Assembly (NCBI GenBank): GCA_022571175.1
Contig: JACZYI010000137.1
Location: 1-5,429 of the forward strand
DNA from: Pseudomonadota bacterium
GTDB taxonomy: Bacteria; Pseudomonadota; Alphaproteobacteria; Sphingomonadales; SMXR01
Direction: 5' to 3'
Length of the DNA stretch: 5,429 nt
Shown: one piece after another, positions 1 through 4,541 of the stretch
Layout of the letters: each line of letters starts with the position of its first letter
How positions within the stretch are numbered: position 1 is the stretch's first letter
Translations under genes and position numbers: made by a program
Notes under the pieces: model-generated
Told to the model about the DNA's origin: nothing
Databases searched by the model: none
What the model saw: only the letters and a program-made list of their open reading frames with translations

Positions 1-442
1 GCCCCAGCCTCTGCAGCCCAGGCCATACGTGCGTTAACGGCGTCCGGCGCGAAACCCTGGCGGCTGGTGCGGCGGACAAATGGAATAACCGATTTCGGCG
101 ATGCCTACAGTTGTCGAGTGGGCTTTTGAAGCCGCCATTTCCGACCGCGATCAGACCGTCATCCGTCTTCAGCAGGAAATACCTGAGGCCCCAGTCGGCG
201 GGCTCGGCGCCTCCTTTTTCCATCATACGCAAGTAATAGGCCATGGACTCGTCGTCATTCAGCGGCGGCGGCCAGTCGCCGGGAATTTCCACATTGCGGC
301 CCAGTGAATCGCCCAGCGCCGTGGCGAGCGCTTGCACGCCAGCCATCTCGGCCCGTGCCAGCGTCAGGCTGCCCGGCACCAGCAACAGTCGCCGTGATTC
401 GATAATCGATGATAATTTGCCCCCTAAATCCGATTTATGCAC
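1..442 (-). pseudogene. Frameshifted GNAT-family N-acetyltransferase, C-terminus off the window
   Basis: Read leftward, this encodes a GNAT acetyltransferase of the RimJ-like kind, which transfers acetyl from acetyl-CoA to an amine; the substrate is unknown. The first frame gives ESRRLLLVPGSL, then RAEMAGVQALATALG, PGDWPPPLND and ADWGLRYFLLKTDDG, ending in GNGGFKSPLD near 113. The match then continues in a second frame (TVGIAEIGYSICPPHQP, 111-58) and in a third (GFAPDAVNARMAWAAEAG, from 56 to the window edge). Each switch equals one extra base, at about 112 and 57. The second block holds the beta-strand IGYS; the third covers the acetyl-CoA-binding helix region, where the usual arginine/glycine-rich loop reads PPHQPPG. 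The nearest in-frame start codon is GTG at 442-440, with no good Shine-Dalgarno, so the start is uncertain; homology proper begins near 400. Third codon positions are mostly G or C, unlike the operon to the right. It is either a decayed gene or sequence carrying two indel errors. Confidence 0.72.
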
Positions 443-525
443 CGTGCGTGACGAAGCTTTAGGAGTTTTTTCGGGGGGTGGCAAGCGGTGGATCAAAAAC
501 TGTTCTGTATGACCATCATAGGTTT

Positions 526-558
526 GCGGCGGTGCTGCCCGCACCGACGCATTTTTTT
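526..558 (+). terminator. Rho-independent terminator reading rightward, no clear gene before it
   Basis: GCGGCGGTGC (526-535), loop TGCCC and GCACCGACGC (541-550) form a 10-position stem with a single G-A mismatch, followed by A and seven T residues (552-558). The T-run is only on the right, so it acts on rightward transcripts. The only gene recognised to its left runs the other way. It may end a truncated rightward gene: an open frame ends with TGA at 510-512, 13 nt before the stem. It may also insulate the operon promoter just downstream. Confidence 0.65.
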
Positions 559-580
559 CGAAATTTCTCCCACTCGCCTG

Positions 581-609
581 TTGACTTATGTGTATAGGTG
601 TATTACATA
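581..609 (+). promoter_or_regulatory. Candidate sigma-70-type promoter of the ytrA-like operon
   Basis: The -35 box TTGACT (581-586) matches TTGACA at 5 of 6 positions. A 17-nt spacer leads to a weak -10 box TACATA (604-609), which would start transcription near 616 and give a leader of about 50 nt before the first ATG at 665. An alternative -10, TATAAC at 636-641, is closer to consensus but has no good -35 at the right distance. Under either choice the palindrome at 597-620 overlaps promoter elements. Confidence 0.5.
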
Positions 610-620
610 GGTAGTACACC
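597..620. promoter_or_regulatory. YtrA-type GntR operator, GGTG-N16-CACC palindrome
   Basis: GGTGTA (597-602) and TACACC (615-620) are perfect inverted arms separated by 12 nt. Pairing continues inward, so 10 of the 12 symmetric base pairs across the 24 bp match. The outer form GGTG-N16-CACC fits the operator reported for Xanthomonas YtrA and resembles the AGTGTA/TACACT arms of Bacillus subtilis YtrA. The site covers the proposed -10 region upstream of the gntR gene, so repression by blocking RNA polymerase, with autoregulation, is the natural reading. Binding by the protein at 814-1185 is inferred. Confidence 0.7.
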
Positions 621-664
621 AAGGCAATAAAACACTATAACGCCTGCGAGGAAAGGATAAGAAA

Positions 665-801
665 ATGTTAAACACGACAGCGCAACAAGAAACCGTAAAA
701 CGGTGCAAGAGAAGGGCGCGGCGTCACCAGCGCCGGATCAGATATATCTCCATATATCACGCAAGGGCTACGACGCTGTCTCTTTTCTAGATTCAAGTTG
801 A
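665..801 (+). CDS. Possible leader small ORF, read in two frames
   Basis: An ATG at 665 follows a good Shine-Dalgarno (GAGGAAAGG, 648-656, 8 nt spacing) and is the first start after the operator. In its own frame it gives MLNTTAQQETVK and then an arginine-rich tail, stopping at TAG 788-790 (41 aa). One base back, at 700, the -1 frame reads TVQEKGAASPAP, then DQIYLHISRKGYDAVSFLDSS, ending at TGA 799-801, 12 nt before the gntR start. This second frame looks more like ordinary protein. The combined product would be 45 aa. The change point lies in a small hairpin, ACCGT-AAA-ACGGT (692-704). I do not recognise the peptide. It could be a real small gene with a sequencing indel, a decayed gene, a frameshifted leader, or only a translation-coupling leader for gntR, whose own ribosome site is weak. 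Confidence 0.35.
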
Positions 802-813
802 AAGACTGATGAG

Positions 814-1185
814 ATGACCACTGATTGGAAAGAAGACCAGCCCATATACCGGCAATTGAGAGACAGGATGGCTGCGGCCATTATTGATGGTTCTCTCAAG
901 GAGGGGGAGGCCCTTCCATCAGTCCGGACCGTGGCAGTGGATTTTCGGATTAATCCATTGACCGCGTCCAAAGCATATCAAGAGCTGGCAAGTGAAGATT
1001 TGGTAGAGAAACGCCGGGGGCTCGGCATGTTTGTGATTGAAGGCGCACGCAAAAAACTGTTGCAAGCTGAACGCGCGCATTTTCTGGAGCAGGAATGGCC
1101 AGAGATTGTCGAGCGCATCAAGGCCCTGGGCCTGATTGTTCAGGATTTGTTGAAAGCCGCTAACAAGAGCGAGGAAAAATCATGA
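814..1185 (+). CDS. GntR-family transcriptional repressor, YtrA subfamily
   Basis: A 123-aa DNA-binding repressor, the usual short length of the YtrA subfamily. Residues about 8-76 form the winged helix-turn-helix: QPIYRQLRDRMAAAIIDGSL, then GEALPSVRTVAVDFRINPLT (recognition region), and the wing EKRRGLGMFV. The remaining 45 or so residues form the short helical tail used for dimerisation; there is no large ligand-binding domain of the FadR, HutC or MocR type. It should bind the palindrome at 597-620 and repress its own operon; known YtrA proteins respond to cell-envelope-active conditions, but the signal here cannot be read from sequence. The ATG at 814 has only a weak purine-rich site, so initiation may depend on coupling to the small ORF ending at 801. 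The stop overlaps the ATPase start as ATGA (1182-1185). No close rival function. Confidence 0.93.
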   Translation: MTTDWKEDQPIYRQLRDRMAAAIIDGSLKEGEALPSVRTVAVDFRINPLTASKAYQELASEDLVEKRRGLGMFVIEGARKKLLQAERAHFLEQEWPEIVERIKALGLIVQDLLKAANKSEEKS

Positions 1186-2039
1186 CCACCGTGATAGATG
1201 CAAAAGGGCTTTCCAAATCCTATGGAGCATTTGAGGCTCTGAAAGACGTCAGTTTTTCTGTACCCCTGGGCCGCATCCTGGGTGTTATCGGAGCCAACGG
1301 TGCGGGCAAGACCACAATGCTGAATGCGGTTCTGGGTCTGACCCGTTATGAGGGCGAATTAAAGGTTTTGGGCAAAGATCCGGCAAAAGATCGTGACGCA
1401 TTGATGGAAAATGTTTGCTTTATTTCAGATGTGGCGACCTTGCCGAGATGGATGAAGGTCTCGGAAATTCTGGATTATGTGGAAATAGTGCATCCCAAAT
1501 TTTCGAGGGAGCAAGCCCTTCGTTATCTGGCACGTACCAAAATTCCCCTGGATAAGAAGATAAAAGCGCTCTCAAAAGGCATGATCACCCAGTTGCATCT
1601 GGCAATGGTCATGTCCATCGATGCGCAATTACTGGTACTTGATGAGCCCACGCTCGGACTCGACATCATTTTCCGAAAAAGTTTTTATTCAACCTTGCTG
1701 GAAGATTATTTTGACAAGGAACGCACCATCGTCATCACCACCCATCAGGTGGAAGAGATTGAGCATATCCTCTCCGATGTCATGTTCATACAGGATGGTG
1801 AGATGGTTCTCTATTCTTCCATGGATGAAATGTTTGAAACCTATAGCGAACTCAGGGTTCCGGTGGAAAAGGTCGAACAGGCAAGAGCTCTGGGTCCGAT
1901 TTCTGAAACCGTTTCGCTGGGTCAGACCATCTTTGTTTATGAAGGTGTGTCCAGGGACCAGCTTAAGGCGCTTGGAGATGTCAGCGCGATGAAGCTTGCT
2001 GATATCTTCGTTGCCAAAATAACAGGAGGTCAGCAATGA
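1182..2039 (+). CDS. ABC transporter ATP-binding protein, YtrB-like
   Basis: A 285-aa cytoplasmic ATPase subunit that should power the permease encoded next to it. Visible motifs: Walker A GANGAGKTT (residues 37-45), signature LSKGM (130-134, a variant of LSGGQ), Walker B LLVLDEPTLGLD (150-161) with catalytic Glu155, and the switch His188 in ITTHQVEE. The Q-loop region (about 80-90, FISDVATLPRW) lacks the usual Gln, as is common in YtrB/BcrA-type ATPases. The last 70 or so residues are a C-terminal extension without a recognised domain. GAGGA at 1171-1175 lies 6 nt before the ATG. Both ends overlap neighbours by ATGA, so production is likely coupled to the repressor and the permease. Pairing with a YtrA regulator places it in the exporter-like group active on envelope stress or peptide antibiotics; the substrate is unknown. 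Confidence 0.93.
   Translation: MTTVIDAKGLSKSYGAFEALKDVSFSVPLGRILGVIGANGAGKTTMLNAVLGLTRYEGELKVLGKDPAKDRDALMENVCFISDVATLPRWMKVSEILDYVEIVHPKFSREQALRYLARTKIPLDKKIKALSKGMITQLHLAMVMSIDAQLLVLDEPTLGLDIIFRKSFYSTLLEDYFDKERTIVITTHQVEEIEHILSDVMFIQDGEMVLYSSMDEMFETYSELRVPVEKVEQARALGPISETVSLGQTIFVYEGVSRDQLKALGDVSAMKLADIFVAKITGGQQ
2024..2030 (+). promoter_or_regulatory. Strong Shine-Dalgarno of the permease gene
   Basis: AGGAGGT, 5 nt before the ATG at 2036, lies inside the end of the ATPase gene. It is the strongest ribosome site in the operon and fixes the permease start at the ATGA overlap. Confidence 0.75.
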
Positions 2040-3043
2040 CTGGCACCGCAGTAAAAAATCCGGTCATGAGCGCATTCTCGCTCGGTAAAATCAAGGGACT
2101 GGTTAAGCGCGAATATCTGGATCACAAAACAGGGTTCTTCCTGGTCCCATTGGTTATCGGTGGCCTGTTTGCACTGATGTCAACGATTTCACTTTTGATG
2201 GGTCGTTTTAACCTGGCCCGGATGTCAGTTGATGATGATATCACTTTAGGCTTAGGCGATCATGGTTTGGAAATGCTCGTGGACATCGCCTCTGGCACGC
2301 TTGGAGATTCCCTTGAGCCGATCCTTGGTTCTTTGATGTTGGCTGCGTCCGTACCGGTTTTGATGATCACACCCTTTGTCATTGTCTTTGGTCTTTTAAG
2401 CTGCCTGTTCGATGACAGAAAAGACCGAAGCTATCTGTTTTGGAAGTCCATGCCGGTCAGTGACAGCATGGAAGTCATGACCAAGTTTGTGACCATGGTT
2501 TTTCTGGGCCCGCTGGTCATACTGGGCATCGCTACTTTGCTCCAGTGGTTCATTCTCGTTACAGCCGCGATTGCTCTTGGAGTTCAGACTCCGCTACCGG
2601 TTGGTACAATCCTTATGAGCGCACCCTATTTGTCCCTGCCGATTTCGGTGTATCTGCAATATGTGGCCTATATTCTTATGGTCTTGCCCCTGCTCGCATG
2701 GTTGTTACTGGTCTCGTCATGGGCACCTAAAGCACCCTTGTTGTTTGCTGCGGTCCCCCCTGTGGCAGTCGGTGTGTTTGAAGCCCTGCTCTTTAATACC
2801 CATTATTTTGCTAACTGGATTGCAAATAGAGTCGAGATGAGGATTGAGAAGCCTGGCCTGCGTACGATTCACGATGAAAGTGGCCGTATTACCAGTCTAT
2901 CCACCGAGTTTGATCTTACGTCAATTCCTGCAGCCCTGGGAAATCTGGGTGAAACACTCGTCAGTGCAGATTTTCTTGTGGGCGCCGTTATCGCAGTTGC
3001 TTTATTTGCGGGCGCCATCTGGCAGAGGCGATACAATGTTTAG
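2036..3043 (+). CDS. ABC-2 type permease subunit
   Basis: A 335-aa inner-membrane protein, the transmembrane partner of the upstream ATPase. Apparent membrane segments lie at about residues 33-54, 97-125, 149-168, 168-184, 204-226, 233-253 and 311-328. The cytoplasmic stretch DDRKDRSYLFWKSMPVSD (126-143) after the second segment is the typical ABC-2 permease coupling motif seen next to YtrA/YtrB-like genes. Two polar stretches stand out: about 56-95 between segments 1 and 2, and about 255-305 before the last segment, either of which could be exposed outside the membrane. There is no signal peptidase site and no solute-binding protein gene nearby, in line with an exporter or a membrane-remodelling transporter rather than an importer. 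A homodimer with two ATPases is the expected form. The end overlaps a possible small ORF by 8 nt. Confidence 0.88.
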   Translation: MTGTAVKNPVMSAFSLGKIKGLVKREYLDHKTGFFLVPLVIGGLFALMSTISLLMGRFNLARMSVDDDITLGLGDHGLEMLVDIASGTLGDSLEPILGSLMLAASVPVLMITPFVIVFGLLSCLFDDRKDRSYLFWKSMPVSDSMEVMTKFVTMVFLGPLVILGIATLLQWFILVTAAIALGVQTPLPVGTILMSAPYLSLPISVYLQYVAYILMVLPLLAWLLLVSSWAPKAPLLFAAVPPVAVGVFEALLFNTHYFANWIANRVEMRIEKPGLRTIHDESGRITSLSTEFDLTSIPAALGNLGETLVSADFLVGAVIAVALFAGAIWQRRYNV

Positions 3044-3281
3044 GCATAGCGCCGCATATTATTCGAACTGGGAAGACGAAAATGCCGGCAGCAACCCCGG
3101 CGAGGAAAGTCAAAAGAAAGGAAAAACGATCATGGCACCATCAAATCTCATGCGGGCACTGGCTGGCCTTTCGGTCGAAAGTGAACTTCCCATAGGACTG
3201 GTTCTCCACGCCTCAGAGCAGAAAAGAATTCAACGGACGGCAATAACAAGAATAACTGAAAGAAAAAGAATGACCGTCTAA
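3036..3281 (+). CDS. Hypothetical small protein, possible last gene of the operon
   Basis: An open frame of 81 aa begins at ATG 3036, overlapping the permease end by 8 nt, with AGAGG (3024-3028) at 7 nt spacing. An inner ATG at 3132 with AAGGA (3118-3122) at 9 nt spacing would give 49 aa (MAPSNLMRALAGLSVESELP and on). The N-terminal third is polar (SNWEDENAGSNPGEESQKKG). The middle is mildly hydrophobic (PIGLVLHAS), too short and weak to call a membrane segment. The tail is strongly basic (QRTAITRITERKRMTV). I do not recognise a family. Position before the operon terminator and two usable ribosome sites favour a real gene; the short length and the lack of known relatives argue for caution. 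Confidence 0.38.
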   Translation: MFRHSAAYYSNWEDENAGSNPGEESQKKGKTIMAPSNLMRALAGLSVESELPIGLVLHASEQKRIQRTAITRITERKRMTV

Positions 3282-3379
3282 GCCCCTGGATAGAAGCCTG
3301 GGTCACATCAGCGAGGACAGAACACCCCTTTAGAACCCCATCAATCTGTTCCAACCCAGCAAATATTAGGGGATACCTT

Positions 3380-3413
3380 GCCGTCGGTTCAGTCTCTGAA
3401 CCGGCGGCTTTTT
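3380..3413 (+). terminator. Rho-independent terminator of the ytrA-like operon
   Basis: A 12-bp stem with GCCGTCGGTTCA on the left (3380-3391), loop GTCTC and TGAACCGGCGGC on the right (3397-3408) contains one G-T wobble and is followed at once by TTTTT (3409-3413). The T-run is on the right only, so it ends rightward transcripts, about 100 nt after the last small ORF. Confidence 0.9.
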
Positions 3414-3422
3414 ATTGAATAC

Positions 3423-3449
3423 AAAAAAAAGGATCGCCCGTGGCGACCC
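3423..3449 (-). terminator. Rho-independent terminator of the leftward CADD-family gene
   Basis: On the minus strand GGGTCGCC, loop ACG and GGCGATCC pair over 8 bp (3431-3449, one G-T wobble) and are followed by eight U residues (the A-run at 3423-3430). It lies about 28 nt after the stop codon of the gene at 3477-4157. With the terminator at 3380-3413 it separates two converging transcription units. Confidence 0.85.
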
Positions 3450-3476
3450 CTTTCAGTATCAGTTATCAAGATAAAT

Positions 3477-4157
3477 TCAGTGAACTGTCGGTTGATCAAT
3501 GTGACAGGAATCAAGCGCTGACCATAAGGCTTTGAGGCCGGCTTCCACTGCGGCCAGAATTTCTTCTGAATCGCCACAAGGTTGTTCCATCAGGACTTTA
3601 CGCCATTGTGCCCGATGAATACGGTCGGTTTTTTCATGGACACCAAAATAAGCCAGACCCTCACGGTCATGAACTTCGTAATGCGCTTTGAGGCCTTTGA
3701 TTTTTTCTGCAGCGATTTCCGGAATCTGGGCCTCATAGGCATAAAAAGCTGCGATTGCTGCCAGTATTGAAGCCTCTTTAGCAATCCCGGAATAGGTATC
3801 ATTCAAGGCTTGAATGCCATCCAGCGGGACGGCCGTATCAATATCATGGTCGCTCACACCCACCGCATGGGCAAATTGGCGCCACAACATGGGGTGCGGA
3901 GCTTCCGGGTTTTCTTCTTCTGCCAGATTTTCAAGGATCATCTCCCGGACTGGTCCATCGGTCCGCTCGGCCAGGGCTCTCAGATGATCGGGAAAGGCCG
4001 CAACATGGCGATAATATTGGGCCGCATAAAGCTGAAGGGCTTCCTTGCTTAGCGAGCCTTTGGTCCAGGCTTGGTAAAAAGGATGGCCCAGGAGGTGATG
4101 CTGGTCGATCAATTTGTCAACCGCATCCAATAATTTTTTGCCAGTCATTTCAGTCAC
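3477..4157 (-). CDS. CADD-family metalloprotein, probable p-aminobenzoate (folate) synthase
   Basis: A 226-aa helical protein of the heme-oxygenase-like/TenA-PqqC fold, recognised as CADD family by HHLLGHPFYQAW (20-31), LYAAQYYRHVAAFPDHL (43-59), ENLAEEENPEAPHPMLW (76-92), AFYAYEAQIPEIA (137-149) and YFGVHEKTDRIHRAQW (170-185). In Chlamydia trachomatis this protein makes p-aminobenzoate for folate, using its own tyrosine as carbon source and a lysine as amino donor with a dimetal centre and oxygen. The expected metal ligands are all present: Glu81, His88, Glu142, His174, Asp178, His181. Tyrosines at 28 and 44 and Lys152 lie where the sacrificial residues are expected. The start is GTG at 4157, chosen because GAGGA (4165-4169) sits 7 nt upstream, whereas the in-frame ATG three codons later is too far from it. 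Cytoplasmic. The only leftward neighbour upstream is rlmB, 119 nt away, so context adds little. A TenA-type thiaminase is much less likely. Confidence 0.85.
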   Translation of the reverse strand: MTEMTGKKLLDAVDKLIDQHHLLGHPFYQAWTKGSLSKEALQLYAAQYYRHVAAFPDHLRALAERTDGPVREMILENLAEEENPEAPHPMLWRQFAHAVGVSDHDIDTAVPLDGIQALNDTYSGIAKEASILAAIAAFYAYEAQIPEIAAEKIKGLKAHYEVHDREGLAYFGVHEKTDRIHRAQWRKVLMEQPCGDSEEILAAVEAGLKALWSALDSCHIDQPTVH

Positions 4158-4164
4158 TTTATTT

Positions 4165-4169
4165 TCCTC
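4165..4169 (-). promoter_or_regulatory. Shine-Dalgarno deciding a GTG start
   Basis: GAGGA on the minus strand lies 7 nt before GTG (4157-4155) and 16 nt before the next ATG (4148-4146). The spacing supports GTG as the start of the CADD-family gene. Confidence 0.6.
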
Positions 4170-4276
4170 ATTTGAGCGATTTTGAACGGTGAATCACGGG
4201 AGTGAGCCTAACCCCAGAATTCAAAATAGAAAAGCGGAAATCGACGGGAGTGGGATTTTAAGTCCATTTACCTGAC

Positions 4277-4540
4277 TTATTTACTCAGCTCATAAAGGGC
4301 GACGGCCGCGGCGTTGGAGACGTTTAAACTGCCAATTTTATTCTGAATAGGGATCATGGCTGTGGCATCCAGGTGCGAGAGTGTGAGCGATCTGAGGCCT
4401 TTACCCTCCGCACCCAGAATTATGGCAAGATCGCTGCCCAGATCAATCTCGGACAGGGTCTGGCTGGCACTGGCGTCAAGTCCCACCCGCCAATAGCCAA
4501 AATCCTTCAATTGTTCCAGAGCGCGCGCCAGATATTCGAC
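4277..4540 (-). CDS. rlmB: 23S rRNA (guanosine-2251-2'-O)-methyltransferase, C-terminal fragment
   Basis: The last 87 residues of a SpoU/TrmH-type RNA methyltransferase, most like RlmB, which methylates the 2'-O of G2251 in the 23S rRNA P-loop using S-adenosylmethionine. The fragment begins VEYLARALEQLKDFGYW and carries motif 2 (AIILGAEGKGLRSL) and motif 3 (IPIQNKIGSLNVSNAAAVAL), the trefoil-knot cofactor site. Full RlmB is about 245-260 aa, so the N-terminal RNA-binding domain and motif 1 with its catalytic arginine are missing. The natural stop is TAA (4279-4277). Beyond about 4541 the frame stays open but no longer reads like RlmB (CGRRYCPSPPRLPGHQ), so homology is cut by a join, not by a start codon. 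TTG at 4510 is an internal leucine, not a start. Another TrmH-family member cannot be fully excluded. Confidence 0.85.
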   Translation of the reverse strand, partial: VEYLARALEQLKDFGYWRVGLDASASQTLSEIDLGSDLAIILGAEGKGLRSLTLSHLDATAMIPIQNKIGSLNVSNAAAVALYELSK

Positions 4541-4541
4541 C
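4511..4541. other. Chimeric junction between unrelated genes
   Basis: Read leftward, this stretch is RlmB (VEYLARALEQL). Read rightward, it is a plausible DUF885 segment (FQSARQIFDLMP). Left of it only RlmB makes sense; right of it only DUF885. Both genes lose their N-termini here, on opposite strands, and base composition becomes clearly more GC-rich to the right. A shared GC-rich stretch within 4514-4540 (around CAGAGCGCGCGCCAGAT) would be enough microhomology to create the join. Confidence 0.8.

Noticed and set aside
243..512. 89-aa rightward open frame
   Set aside because: Its first half is antisense to the GNAT coding region. Only the tail after about 411 may be meaningful, and that is treated as a possible gene remnant, not a gene.
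2844..3035. Upstream extension of the small ORF inside the permease gene
   Set aside because: This part is out of frame within the clear permease coding sequence; starts at 3036 or 3132 are better supported.
3148..3354. 68-aa leftward open frame with a hydrophobic stretch
   Set aside because: It has no good ribosome site, overlaps the better-placed rightward small ORF, and its hydrophobic run comes from antisense reading of AAG/AAA-rich codons.
4249..4272. tRNA-Leu-like anticodon arm (GGACTTAAAATCC on the minus strand)
   Set aside because: Only about three stem pairs form, and no D arm, T arm or acceptor stem is present; it is a chance resemblance, not a tRNA or attachment site.
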